The position numbers and the translations under genes were made by a program. A stretch of 64,000 nt of DNA from Anthopleura xanthogrammica (taxonomy: Eukaryota; Cnidaria; Anthozoa; Actiniaria; Actiniidae). The stretch is from assembly GCA_964019055.1 (NCBI GenBank), contig OZ025208.1, positions 16,850,457 through 16,914,456 on the forward strand, read 5' to 3'. This document shows positions 12,401 to 25,875 of this stretch, piece after piece (position 1 is the stretch's first letter; every line of letters starts with the position of its first letter). Below the pieces are notes generated by a model that worked only from the letters and a program-made list of their open reading frames with translations, was not told the DNA's origin and did no database searches.

Positions 12401-15028
12401 ACCAACGAGGAATTTTCGCGCGCTGTCATTGGTTCAAATGGGTCACGTGCAGGACGGGTTGAGAAAACAACGCCAGCAAGCACGAAAAAATAAACAAAAC
12501 AAGCTGTAAATGTCTACAATGGTATTAAGCAACCATATTGTTTCGTGAATGAAGTTTTTGGTTTGTTTTCGAAATTGTTTTTATAAACTACTAAAAACCA
12601 ACGAACAATTCGACAACTAATGTCAAACAATAGAATTCAATGTCAAACAGCTTCCATTTACCAAAATAAGTGTATTTATATCCAGCTTGAAGACGAGAGA
12701 GAATTATGTTTTGAAAAACTCTGGAGATGATGAGTCGTTTAATGCAGTTTACAGAATCCATTTCAGTGAAGTCTTTGGGTTATAAAATAAATATTTTTTT
12801 AGTTTATTTACTAAATATCTTGTTCAAAATCTACTAAGTTTCTAAGAGCTTGTTTGAAGAAAAAAACTTTAAAGGTTCGATTTTTTTGTCTCAGTTCAAC
12901 TAGACTGGAATCTCGCTACCTCCGCTGGGATCGTCCACATTATCACTTACTTCGGAGTTCAACTCAGCTTTGATTTTAAGAAAACCAAGAACACTAAATA
13001 TCCAAAACAAGAAATCATAAAACTTGCAGTATCTTTTAACAGTGTTGCAGGTTTTACATACAGTTTTTTTAATGAATTTTTACAGATTTTACAGATGGAA
13101 CAAATGCAAAAATAATATCGTTCGACTCAAATACGATTTCCGTTCCTCTTAATTGATTTCCCGATACATTTGGCTGGCAATTTCCATCTCAATTTCAACT
13201 AATAACCGTCTCGACTTACAGTTAAAATTTTCCGTCAGATTCATATGAAATATTAAGTACATTTTCCCAAGCAAAAGAGAATGACCGACTTTTAGATTCA
13301 CAAGAAGTTTGATGTAATCCTACTTAGAATTGAAAATGGTTTTTCGCAATTATTCATTCTCACCAGGATCGGCTAATTGTGAAGTGTTAGCTGCTACCAT
13401 TACTCATCTAATTGCTTTCCAACCAAGCACTCCTGGTTCAGTCATCTATGAGCTTTTTGAAATAAAAAGCTAATTGAATGTTGCAATTGCCTTCTGGATA
13501 TACGCACCTTTTGACAAAATCTCATTTGATGGTCTCAATGGCAATCGCTTTGCTTTAATTACTTTATATTTCAGCTTCTTGGTGGGGGCTTGGACCTTGA
13601 GGCCAAATTAAAGAGATTGCCATATCCTTCCTAGATGTTTTATAAGCCATAGACCAAAAGCTAGCCTTACAGTTCCATCTACTCAGTCTAACTAAATCCA
13701 GGAGTTTAAATTTATCTCTGAGCTAGTGCTCAGTTGTTTGATGCGCAAATATCCGCTCTCTTGATGATTTGAATTTCGATATTGTGGTTCGAGTCAGTAG
13801 GTTCAAGTTGTAAGCCACGGCGTTATTTTAGGTTCATACGAGAAAAAAAATTCAAATTTTGCCGATACCCTGACATAACCTCAGAACGCAACTAACTCAC
13901 AGATGGAATTGGAATATCGACCCTTTAATAAATCTTACATTTTATTTTGTGCGCTTGATGGCGCCAAATTCATTCTTTCCAATTTTTTTTTTTTTTTTTT
14001 GAATGAAATTCAAATAAATAAATTTGACGTTAAACACGGAAAATAAAGCATTGTAGGATTTATTAAAAAGGTCTATAGCTTGTTGGGTTTTGTGGAGGGA
14101 GGCAAACTGGAGAAACCTGTAGAAAAAACCCTCGAATCAAGGGATATGAGACCCCAAAAACTATACTCACATGTACTTGTGGTTGCCAAGTCTATAAGAA
14201 CTCGATCCGCAGAAGCAAGTTAGTACTGCCACACCACTCTTGATTTCCAAAGAAAATAAAGATCTGCGAATTTTTCATGCAAGTTTGCTCATGGCAACTC
14301 CCTACAAGTTCATCAAGTCTGTACCGAGCATCAGGTACGTATACACTCAAAAGGTTTTCATCAAAATCGTCATCCACCACTCGAGACCTAGGGTCTATAC
14401 ATTAAAATGCGTCTAAGCTCATCCAGTTTATTGGATATTTTAAAACCTACTTATCTTAATCCTAAGAATGTTATACATTTTTGGGCCTTCCTTGTTACAC
14501 AAATAGCTACATCATATTTTTTCTTAGCCAAACCATAAATATACCAAAAACTCAAGAACTGACTTCAGCTTCTAAAATATCATGAATTTTGCGTGTACTG
14601 ATGGTCTACAAATTTAAATGAGAGTTTTATTAGTGATTGGTATCAATAATAGTTATAGACTTCGCTTCCTCAAGCAAATATTTCTTTGAAAAAAATCCGA
14701 GTCCTGTAGGCGCGCGGGAGTCGATCCGAGAGCACCTGACCAACAATTCGACTAGGAATTATCTCGGTTTGCCTGCATGGCCGGAGAAATTTGGAGCTTT
14801 TAGGAATTATTAGGAAACGAGAAACTTGATCAGTGAAATGGAATAGACCCTTTAGAGTTACACTCCATTACCTCCAAACAATTGCTTTAAGTCGTGACAT
14901 TTGGGTCAGTTACCGGCGTACTATATATTTACTGTATTATTGAACCAAATGCCTCGACTTAAAATAACTGTTCATGAAGGCAATGATGGAGTGTATCTCT
15001 GATATCTGCTATTTATTTTCACCCTTCA
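9476..15028. other. AT-rich stretch with only old dispersed repeats
   Basis: Old copies of the AAACCCTCGAA family at about 9515 and 14095, a degenerate relative of the 57-bp unit near 13867, and a tRNA-like box near 14725. Small frames at 11502-11711 and 14192-14380 show no family features. Confidence 0.5.
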
Positions 15029-15160
15029 ATTTGGTCCTAATTCTTTCCAATTTCAGACCACGAGTTATATTCTCTGGAGCAATACTTTATTGGCCAACAA
15101 TACTTGAGAAAGTACATAACTGAAATATGAAGTTTGAAATGAGAAAACATTACGCCCAAA
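15029..15160. mobile_element. MITE family 3, partial and diverged copy
   Basis: The right end AATGAGAAAACATTACGCCCA matches the family. The left end has TTTCAGACCACGAGTTAT. It is shorter than the others and lies outside any gene I recognise. Confidence 0.5.
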
Positions 15161-15459
15161 GTAAAAGGGTTAATCTTTGATTTCGTACACGTATCACAAA
15201 ATGTAATTCCAGAGAGACTTTCCGGAGAGACTCAGTGTCCCTTAAACCTTCTTATTTGCTTTATGTAATCAGATCAAGAAAGTCAAACTGTTTGCCTTTC
15301 GTAATGCATTCGGTACAAAAAAGTACGATTGGGGACAAGCGCGTCTAATAGATCTAACCTTGAGCTAACATTCTAAAAATCTGTTATCATGTCATTTTAT
15401 TAGGATTTTGAATGTTTTCGCTTATGATTCTTATTCGTTCTGCCTCACCTTTTTCTTTA

Positions 15460-15725
15460 TACCCGCATCAAGCATTCCGCGCTACTGCTCGAAGCGCATG
15501 CTCAGGGGATTAAAAAGTGAGATAATATTTTGTAAAACATGTTATATTTTAGTCGTATTTTTCTTGTCAAACACAATTTTCATTAAATATCCAAGATCAC
15601 GTACCGTTAAGCGAATTTTGAGTCAAATATACCAAAAAAATTGCATATTTTACAAAATATTATCCCACTTTTTAATCCTCTGAGCATGCGCTTAGAGCAG
15701 TAGCGCGGAATGCTTGATGCGTGTA
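15460..15725. mobile_element. MITE family 1, copy 1
   Basis: A 266-bp palindromic element with arms of about 80 bases; the ends read TACCCGCATCAAGCATTCC and GGAATGCTTGATGCGTGTA. TA at each end suggests a TA target site, as in Tc1/mariner-type MITEs. There is no coding capacity. It is nearly identical to the copy at 60975-61233, which lacks 7 internal bases. Confidence 0.8.
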
Positions 15726-15811
15726 TTGATACTGGTCTCAGTCATTATATTTCTGCGGTTGGCTGTACTATATACAACGTTTTCTAATTCTAAATATTAT
15801 TTTAGTTTTCA

Positions 15812-15815
15812 TTTT

Positions 15816-15895
<80 letters not shown>
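15812..15895. repeat. (TTTC)n microsatellite
   Basis: About 20 copies of TTTC, followed by T/C-rich degenerate sequence to 16060. Confidence 0.95.
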
Positions 15896-16571
15896 ATTCT
15901 TCACTTTGTATTTCATCTCAATTTCCTCTCATTTGTTCATTCATTTCGTTTCTACTCTTTTTTCCCTCGCATTCCCTCTCTTTTCTTATCCCTACCATTT
16001 GATCTCTTTTTTATTTTATGCAGAAAATTATTTGCTCTCAAGTTTCTTCTTCATATAAATCTATTTTGCCTTATTCTAAAATTTAAGTTCGATCTTTTTT
16101 CAGTTTTTTTTTTCCTAGTAAAGGAAAAAAAAATTGAAAAAAATGTGTACATTACTTAATTGACTTCAAGGATTTGTTTGTAAGATTCATCATGAACATA
16201 AAAAAGCTCTAAAAACAAACTTAATTGATCGCAAACTGTTTTGAAATTACTTAAAGTATTTACATTAACCTATATTACGTTGAGTATCGGTGGACCAGTG
16301 ATGGAGTTAGAACAAAATAGATACTTCAAAAGCATATCTGCGACACTGAGGACATTAGATCCACCCTTCCACAGGAATCCCAAACAATTTCAAAATTTTT
16401 TTTACAAGTTTTCTCTTTTCTCGAAATTTTATAACACTGCACTCTCTGATATTTGCATGCAAAATAAAAAAAACCTATAAAATACAGCCGTTTGCAAAGT
16501 CGTTGGCATCTTTATATTGACTTCGAAAATATAGATATCTCGTAATGTCTATGAGTAAAAATATTTTCACA

Positions 16572-16771
16572 NNNNNNNNNNNNNNNNNNNNNNNNNNNNN
16601 NNNNNNNNNNNNNNNNNNNNNNNNNNNNNNNNNNNNNNNNNNNNNNNNNNNNNNNNNNNNNNNNNNNNNNNNNNNNNNNNNNNNNNNNNNNNNNNNNNNN
16701 NNNNNNNNNNNNNNNNNNNNNNNNNNNNNNNNNNNNNNNNNNNNNNNNNNNNNNNNNNNNNNNNNNNNNNN
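16572..16771. other. Assembly gap of 200 N
   Basis: Exactly 200 N flanked on the right by GAAGA/AGAAG-rich low-complexity sequence. The round length suggests a placeholder; the true size is unknown. Confidence 0.99.
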
Positions 16772-17478
16772 GAAGAGAAAGCCAAGAACAGAAGAGAAGA
16801 GAAGAGAAGAAACAAAGAGAAAAGAGGGAAGAGAAGAAGATTGGAAAAGGGAAGAAACGTAAAGCGAAAAAGAAGAGAAAAGATAAAACGAAAATGGAAG
16901 AGCTAAAACCGGCGAGATACGAGAAAGGACAAAAATAAGAAAAAAGAACAGAACAGAACAGAACAATTTAAGAGAAACTATGACTTAACTGATTCAGAAT
17001 ATACAATTCTGAATGATCAATGATATATTAAAATCAAAATATATGATTTCCTACCTTTTTATAGCTTGTCAAATGCTCCTTACTTCATCTAGATCTTCTC
17101 TCTTCGCCTTTATTTTTTCACTTGAAGACTCTCCAAATTCGCGACTCTTGAAAGACCTGAAATAAAACACAGCCTTCTGTTTTGAGCGAGTTCTGTTTTT
17201 GCCAGCAACTGATACTGATACTCACCTTATATATATATTGGAGAGTTTATTCTTATATTTAGCAATTATAAAATATCTTTACTATGTTTTCGTTTCTCAA
17301 TGAGAAACCTTTTAGATCGACAAATCGAAAACAATTTAGATAATAAGGGTAGAAAAATATTTATATAGAATATTTTGGTTCGATGACTCATAAATGAGAT
17401 AAATAATATGTCACTTCCTGTAATTTGGAAGCATTTGGCAAAACAAATAATTATCATTGTAACAACGAAATTTTTTAA

Positions 17479-17586
17479 TCTTCTTCTCTTCTTTCCCCTT
17501 CTCTTCCCTTCCCCTCTCCTCTCCTCTCTTCTCCTCTCCTCTCCTCTTCTCTCCTCTCCTCTCCTCTCCTCTCCTCTCCTCTCATA
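17479..17586. repeat. (CTCCT)n/(CTTCT) pyrimidine repeat, left of the LINE fragment
   Basis: A pentanucleotide pyrimidine tract directly preceding the truncated LINE. A similar tract follows the LINE at 18078. Confidence 0.9.
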
Positions 17587-18080
17587 TACATATTCTAATT
17601 TTCTACATATTCCCACAGATCAACGTCTCTGCACACTATGTAATAAAAACGAAATAGAAAATGAGTTACACATGATTTTAAACTGTCACCTTTATAATAA
17701 CCAAAGAAATGATTTCTCTAATTTAATTAAAAATGAAATTTCCACAACTAACAAAATAAATCAAGAAAAAGAATATATTTGCTCGCTAATGACGTCGAAG
17801 AACAACAACGTTATATACTATTTTACCAAATATATCTTAAAATGTATGGAACTAAGACAATCGAAATGTTAATAATCAAAATTATCAAATTATTCAATAT
17901 ACCATAATTAACTTCAATAATACCTTGATTTGTAAATTATATGAATATATATATATATACCCATATCTTATTGATTTGTAAAAGCCATTGTAAAATAATT
18001 TTATATTAAGTTACTGTTACATGCTTTAGCAATACCTGTAATCAGCAAGGTCATGCCAATAAAGTACATTCTAACCTAAC
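17587..18080 (+). mobile_element. LINE (non-LTR retrotransposon) 3' end, 5'-truncated
   Basis: The open frame ending at 17872 encodes a zinc-knuckle-like motif of the kind found at the C-terminus of LINE reverse transcriptases: CTLC, then an acidic stretch, ELHMILNCHLY, then NNQR. It is followed by about 200 bases of AT-rich 3' UTR and an end with CCAATAAAG and TAACCTAACC. The N-terminal reverse transcriptase and endonuclease are missing. Both flanks are CTCCT-type simple repeats. Confidence 0.7.
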
Positions 18081-18240
18081 CTCTCCTCTCCTCTCCTCTC
18101 CTCTCCTCTCCTCTCCTCTCCTCTCCTCTCCTCTTCTCTTCTCTTCTCTTCTCTTCTCTTCTCTTCTCTTCTCTTCTCTTCTCTTCTCTTCTCTTCTCTT
18201 CTATTCCTTCCTTCCTTCCTTCTTTTTCTTCCCTCCTTCC
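18078..18240. repeat. (CTCCT)n then (CTTCT)n, right of the LINE fragment
   Basis: About 12 CTCCT units pass into about 14 CTTCT units, then CCTT-rich sequence. It begins at the TAACCTAACC end of the LINE. Confidence 0.9.
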
Positions 18241-20161
18241 CCGACCACCCCTTCCCCAAAAACGGTCTGTCGCATATCAGAGAAAGGGCAGTATATTATT
18301 TTTAAACTAATGCAAAATATGCTTTCTTTGCTCATATACCTTATATTTCAACACTATGCTTCCCAGACCTATTTAATATCATACAGTATGCAGTATTCAG
18401 TATAAGGCACCTCTTTTCCAAAGAGCCTTCCATGGGCGGTTCTGGCATTACAATAACCACAAGAACCCTGATATATTCAAAACGACCTTGATAAAATATA
18501 TTCTAAAGCTATCAAGTAATTCGTAAGTATTTACTAAAGAGTCACAGTCCATGATGGCGCCAGTTGTCTAGGCCATGATATACCAATAAGCCATATCGAC
18601 TCTTTAAACCCCAAATATTTATCAAGTTGAATGGTTCTTTTCTAGCTCTTATATGTGAATGAAAATGTTTTCAACTCACACGAAACTCATAACTAATATA
18701 GTATTAGATTTGCTAAGATGTACATATGAGTATTTAAATTTTTAACTTTTCTTGAACCGTCGTCGTCCTTTATTTCAGTTCGAGAGTATAAACACTTAGT
18801 CCGTACTGAGTCAATGGCTAACAAACAAGTGGCCATTATTTCATTCAATTTGAAATGTGGAAGTTCATTCTTGAAGAGAGAGGAGGGAGAAGAGAGGACA
18901 AACGAGCAACGGTAAATTTATACGGAACCCATAGGATCGCGATCCTCCTAGGACTGATATGTAGAAAAATAGGTCGTAAAAGTTAATATTTGATCACTGT
19001 TTTTATAATACGGTCGTTCAGAAGTGTAAATATCAAGTATGATATACCAAGTAATATGCCAATATTATTGGTAATTTCAAGAGCTAAATGCGATTATTAT
19101 TTATATAATTTGTTTATAATAAGAATTAAGAATTTCACTAGGAGATCTGCAAGTTTGTTCAGTTATTCAAACGATATTCAAACGATCGCAGCGCGAGCTC
19201 GATGACTGCTTTATAAGATGCAAAATTTAACCTTCGCTTTTATTCATACAGAAAAGCAAAAATACTATGAATGAAATTATCTTTTAAATATATATAAGAA
19301 GGTAAAGGTGTTTAGAAAATATATTTTTTTTGGCCGTTACAAGGAAGTTTAAGGGAATTTAAATTTAGAACTTAACAGTACCGACTGCTGTCTTGACTTG
19401 AGACACGTTGTTGTAAGATTCAATTTTCGAAGTTCAAACATATCGTCTTCAATGATCTGAACTTGATTTTATACAAACAAAGTCTACCAGGCATTATCAA
19501 CCATTTGATATTCTTATCTTCAGCTGGACAACTTCAAAAGAAGCAGCTTTTTGTTTATTTTGACTTCAAGTTTTTTCCATCTTTCGCGCCGAGCAATTTG
19601 CAGTTCTGATTCAGTTCAGGTTTTCATTGGAAAAATTACCTTCTTTTCGCTATCCTTGTAAGAGTCGAACTGTTGGAACGTTCTATCTTCTTCTGAGGTA
19701 TTCTTGAGGGTATTTTTGCGCTTAATGTTTTGTAAGCAGACTCAAATATTTAGTGTATTTGATCGAGGTAATCTTTCCGCCATTTTTCAAACACAACAAG
19801 TCTCGTAGCTTTGGTTGCCATGGAAACGTAAAAAATTCACATTGAAAATATTGTCAATAAATTTGCAGAATGTTCTTAATTAGCTCATATAATATATGTA
19901 ACATCATCATCGTAATCATCATCATAATTTGTATATATTCATATTTAAATATTTTAGTTTTTTATATTCTTATTCTTATTATTTAAGAGCGTAGCGGAAC
20001 TTGAAACTCTACCGTTTACGTGATGGCAGCGATAAAGCAACCCGCTGTTCACTTAGCAGCATTTATCTTTATCTTTATGCTATAATTTGTATTTCCTTTA
20101 CAAATGGATTGTAGCGCGTTCATGAGGTTGCAAAACCTTTCAAGTCGGATTAATTATGGAC

Positions 20162-20512
20162 GATATCAATGAATCTATCCCTCAAATTGGAATAGCACTC
20201 TTCCTCAGTGAGAGAAAAAGGCTTTCTTCTTCCAGTTATATATAATTATCATATGCACCTGGACTCTCAAAGTTTTTTCTTTCTTTTTCTTTTTCTTTTT
20301 GCTTGATATTTTGTTTTTCATGATAAAAGAATACACAAATTATTTTATCAATGATTGATGTAAATGAATCTATCCCTCAAATTCCTCAGTGAGAGAAATG
20401 GATTTCTTCTTATATATATCACCTGGACTCAAATTTTTTTCTTTCTTTTTCTTTTTCTTTTTGCTTTATATTTTTTCTTTCATGATAAAATAATACTCAA
20501 ATCATCTTATCT
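20162..20512. repeat. Diverged tandem duplication of about 150-185 bp
   Basis: 20162-20345 and 20360-20512 share, in order, GAATCTATCCCTCAAATT, CCTCAGTGAGAGAAA, CACCTGGACTC, a TTTC-rich run, TTTTGCTT and CATGATAAAA. The second copy has internal deletions. Non-coding. Confidence 0.8.
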
Positions 20513-21339
20513 ATAGCAACAAACGTTTTACACACTTAAATTGTTGGTTTTTATATTTTTTAACGAGATAAGGGTTTTTTCAACACAATTCTCTCTCGAC
20601 TTCTTATTACTGTATAAGCTGTCGGAAGACATCGAATAGATTCAATCTCAGCTAAATGCCTTAATACTGTCTTAAACAATATCGGACTTGCAACGTTCAC
20701 TTGTTTAACTCAGTAAGCTGTACAAATCTGCCTTACATATCTTGCCTTTTATCAATCACATACATCAGCCTTTGGGGAACTATTTTTGGAAATGAGGAAG
20801 TAACATTCAAAATCTCTTAAATCAATTTAGCAAATGACATTTCCACGAAGTGGCGTTTCACATACTGAAGCCAACGCAAGTTGGAAGTTGATTTTTGAGC
20901 CGGTAAGAGGAAGTTTGGGGAACCTGGAGAAAGACCCTTAATAAAGTACAAGAAAAAATCAACAAGCAATTCCGAGTCCTGGAATAGCATCTAATCGAAT
21001 CTATTTATGCCTCTTCTTCATTCGCCTCACAAACAATAAAATAAATAACTTGTGTTGGAGTACGTGTTAAAAAAGTTGGAGTAGTGCTTCCTCGTTTAAT
21101 TTTTGCAATTAAAATCCCAGAAGCTTTTCTCTGAGATTCTTAATGGCGCATTTTGTATGACCCATTTTTATCCCGAATTACAGGCCATTTTAAAAATAGA
21201 TTCCGAGTCAAGGATGCAGCAACGGTTCTTATTACCCATTAACAAATATCAATACTGCTTGAGAGGCATGTTATGTTGAAGCTATAAGTGAATGGATTTA
21301 GACTATTAAAGTCTACGCGCACGACCAACCATTACACGT

Positions 21340-21845
21340 TTTTTTTATTTCCTTTCCTTTCTTTTTCAGTTTCCTTGGTTTATTTATTTCTTGCTCTTTT
21401 TCTTTCTAGGCCTCATTTTAGTTGTGTTCTTTTTTCTTTTCTTACTTTCCTTTCTGTTCGGTTCCCTTTCTTTCCCTTTCCTTTCCCTGATTTTTCTAGC
21501 ATTTTTCCCTTCGTTTCTATACTTCCTACATTTTTTCCATTCTTCGTTTTCGTTTTGGCTTTCCTCTCCATAACTGCGTTTTCTTCCTTTTTTCCTTTCT
21601 TTCTTTCTTTCTTTTTTCTCCCTGATCTTTCCTTTTTTTTCCTTTTCCGTTTTCTTCCTTTCATTTTCTTTTCATTTTCCAATCATTTTCTTCCTTTCAT
21701 TTTCTTTTCATTTTCCAATCATTTTCTTTTCATTTTCCAATCATTTTCTTTTCATTTTCTTTTCATTTTCTTTTCATTTTCTTTTCATTCTCTTCTCTTC
21801 TCCTCTCATCTTTCATTTTCTTTTTCTTCCCTATTTTTCCGGTGA
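21340..21845. repeat. T/C-rich low-complexity tract with ATTTTCTTTTC repeats
   Basis: A degenerate TTTC and CATTTTC array. The long Phe/Leu/Ser frames across it are low-complexity artefacts. Confidence 0.85.
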
Positions 21846-24569
21846 TTCTTAGTTTTCTTTTCTTCGGATGTTTTTCTCGGTTTCTCTTTTTCATCGCCAG
21901 GATATTTTTTCCATTCAACTTTTTGATCCTCTGCCGCTTATTGTTCGCCGGCTTTGATTTTAGTCTTAATAAAGCCACAAACTAAAAAGAGGAAGGAAAA
22001 AATTCCTTTAAAAGAAGCTCCATTCAATCATTTTGCCTAGAACATCTTCTAGAAAAACCATTGAGTCATTTTGCTTTCAAGATTAAGAGATTTTCTAACG
22101 TTTCTCTCTGCGATTTCGGCTTATGTGAATTGTAAGACCAAGGCAGTGAGCCTAAATCAGCGCAAGGCGAGTAAAAGGAAACCCGCAAGATGCAGTTGAT
22201 TGATTTTAATTTTTGATTAGAAAACAGCGGAAAAGCACATTGGGCCACCCACGTCTGTTATACATCGCTCCTATAGAACTGAACACTGTTTTCGTATCAT
22301 TTGAAAGAAAAGTAGTCGCTTGCAAAGCTTTCTTGTTTACCAGGCTTACTTGTAGAGAAAGAATGCACCTTGCATGAAAATAGAAGATCAATGGTTGATG
22401 TTGTTGTTGTCGTGGCCTCTACTATGAAAAACTGAGGAAAAAAGTATTGGAAACTAACTCATTCCTAACATATTTTTGAACTTCCTACTATTTACAACTT
22501 AAATGAAATTAAAATTATAAAATTATATTTTCTTTTCACATCGAGGTCGTCGGGCTACCAGATCGGAGCTAACTTTATGACTCAGTAAGATTTGATTAGG
22601 AATAACGAGAAGTTATGCAAGCCTATCAGTAAGGGTTCGGTGAAATTATCAAATAAATCTGCTGCTATTTTTACAACTCTCTGCTTGCACGGAATATTAA
22701 TTTCGAGCGTGAAAAATATATTTATCGCTTGTTGAATTTTGAAAAATTTCATGCAAATTCAAAAATATTTTTACTATTTTGGATGAAATGACTTTTGGAA
22801 CGATGTAGAATATGTACGAAAAGTGATGAAGGAGTATGCGCGCAGGCAGAAAAAATAAAGATACAGATAAAATAGAATACTTTTTTTTTTGGATATATAT
22901 AAATTATATACAAAATCATGCGCGTTAAAAACTTTTCAAGTAAATTATTATTTTCAACTAACCTTTAAGAATTAAACGGAGGGAAAAAACGTTAAGCAGC
23001 TCAACACACGTACAATGACCCCTTGAAGTTATCAACATCAAGTCTCAAGCTTGATTAAAATAAAGAAAAGCTACCCGAGTCCCAATTGGCTAGTGCCTGT
23101 GACGTCAGAGAAAAGTATTGATAATTGGGTTTTCCGTGCGATAAACAGCGTTGGAAACACGGAATTTTTTGTGATTTTATTAAAAAAAATAAACAAATAA
23201 ATAAATAAAGCTGATGGACCATGATACTGATGGAAATTGTCATTTGTCTTATTCTAGCTTGTCTTCTTTTCTTTTCTTTTCTTTCTTTCTTTTCTTCTGT
23301 TATCCTTCCGTTGAAACATCGCTGTAAAACACCGTCTTAAAAGCATTTTATGTTGAAACAAAAAAAGCTCTAAAAAGCAAATGGTTACGTGTAAACAAGG
23401 AGCACGGAAAGTAAAAAAAAGTCTGACAAAAAAGGGAAAAGATTGAAAGAAAAACGAAAAAAACCCGGAAAGAAACAAGAAAAAAAATATATGGAAAATC
23501 AGGCTTAATACGGTATCTATGTGATAAGATATGTTATCTAAACTTTTAAAGTTTACTGGCTAGAAACTCGAAGGTCGGAATTTTTTGTCCAAGAAACTCT
23601 AGCTGATCTGAAATAGTGACGTAGAAATGACTTTATTGCAAAAGTGAGTTGTCATGAAGCCTGCGAAAATTGATTTAGAATTTCAGGGAGATTTTTTTGA
23701 TATTCTGTGTACATTTACTATCATATTCATTATTGAGTGGGAAAATAAAAATAAAAAGATTAACCATTTCCTGAGTCGTCTGGCTACTAATGATGACGCC
23801 TCAGTTTTGCAATTTTTATCGATTCTGATTGGTTAATATTTTTTTCTAAGATCAGCTGGATTCACTTGAAGAAACACATAACAACTTCTAATATTTTTAA
23901 TATTTTGTAATTCTAGTTACCAAATAATCATGATAATAGCGTAATTATTACCAACTGTTCCTTCGTTTTATGCCCTAAAGGGAATGAGATGAATTGGCAT
24001 CCTTATTAAGCCGGTATAAGCACCATCCAATCAGAGGATTCCACTTTTGGCCTGTTAATGGAGTTCTTGAATCCCTGGCTCACGCACATTAACAAAATGG
24101 TAGTTCTTGCACGAAAAAAAGATATGACACGAATCCCATACAAGAACAAAAACAAAAAAAGCTCCTTTTATTTTTCAATATTTTTATGAACTCGAGGCAA
24201 ATAAATATATAAATCAATATTAATTGAAATTTATCCGTAAAACTTCTGCCAGATTTTTGCAGCCAAGTTAATGGCTTTGTCAGGCACCTTAATGGATTCT
24301 TATTCCTAATTTTGATCATACGTACATATGCAAATTCCTCCATTAACTTAGACGTGTTTATCAATTACACGATACTTTAATGGAAAATGCATTATTGAAG
24401 CCATGTCCTACTATGACTTCAATTAAAGTATTTTCTATTTGTAAATCTTAGCAAATAGTACCATTAAAAATTCACTACTAAAACTAATCGGTATCGATTC
24501 GATAAAATCTGTTAACGGACGACCCAGCAATCAAATCCACTTTCAGTACTAGTATTGTGCTCGAAGAAA

Positions 24570-24571
<2 letters not shown>

Positions 24572-24651
<80 letters not shown>

Positions 24652-24674
24652 TATATGAAAAAGAGAGAGAGAGT
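24572..24674. repeat. (GA)n microsatellite
   Basis: A GA run of about 37 copies to 24648, then a short spacer and a second short GA run. Confidence 0.95.
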
Positions 24675-25552
24675 TTTGAAATCCACTGGTAGAAACACAA
24701 AAAAATAATTTATGTCGGTTTTCTTTAAGTGGGGCTCGCTCCTATTGAAAGCTAAAGAATGAGAGGAAGGCTCGTTTATCTTCTAAAGACGCATTAAACG
24801 AAAACACCTGTTATTCCTAAGCTAAGTAAAGCTGTGTATATCCTTATTTACCATATAAATTTATCATGTTTGATAATCAATTAGAATGCTTATTAAATGG
24901 AGTTCCATTTCACGGACACTGTACATGAAGCAGGGAAGCTCAGAGAGAATTCAGTCAAAACTGGAATATCGGCTATTTGATGTATATACCCTTCCACCGG
25001 TACCCTTCTCCCCTAAGAAGCATTGTTTCCAAAATTATTGAACAATGCCAGCTGATCTGAAACCCTGAATTAGCAATGACGTCACTGCAAAACTGAGGTG
25101 TCATATTTGCATCTATAGATGGTTTAAAAGCATTGTAATATAAACAAAATATATATATTGTCAATGTTATCAAGCAATGTCTTTTTTTTCATTTTGTGAC
25201 CTTGAAGTTCAGAATTTAATACAACTGAGGGCGACACTTCAGTTTTGAAAATTTTCTCGATTTACTTTAGTTTTTTTTTCATTTATTTACTTTTTTCATT
25301 ACGTTTATCTTCTATTTTGTTGTTTGTAATTTATCAACAAAAACTGGACGATTAAAATAATTGTCAATACCAATTGCACGGTTCAACTTAGTTATAGAAC
25401 AATTCCTCTGAGTTAACTATTTCTAGATTGATTCTTATTTGATAATACTAGTTGATTCTCTTGAAATTCCCTTAGGATCAAAACTTTTAGATCGAAATAT
25501 TGCATTATATTGCTTTATCTTTGCTCTTGCTAACAACATTTATAATAAACCT

Positions 25553-25875
25553 TTATACGGCGGCCATCTTGTATTCTATTGTTTTAAGTAAAACATTATA
25601 ATTATGGGATGCCGATGGGACAATTTATGGAAAGTTTATAGTATCTGATGCACAGCTATCAGGGTGTCTTTTTATATATAGTTTAATGTTATCCAATGAG
25701 GAACACATCTAAGAACAAATTGAGTTTGCTGGTAGTTGAAGTGATATGTTAAACACTAAAGCGTAAAATTAATATTTGAGAAAGTAACCCTGCCACTATG
25801 CTTTATGAATAATTTATTTTCACGTTTGCCCCTTAGAAACTTATAATTTAAGATGGCTGCCGTATCGGTAAATAG
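25553..25875. mobile_element. Possible MITE with GGCGGCCATCTT ends
   Basis: TATACGGCGGCCATCTT near 25555 and AAGATGGCTGCCGTAT near 25850 form an imperfect inverted pair around AT-rich non-coding DNA. Limits and target site are uncertain. Confidence 0.35.

Noticed and set aside
21288..21845. 185-codon Phe/Leu/Ser frame that resembles membrane protein
   Set aside because: Low-complexity T/C-rich tract; the hydrophobicity comes from TTT and TTC repeats.
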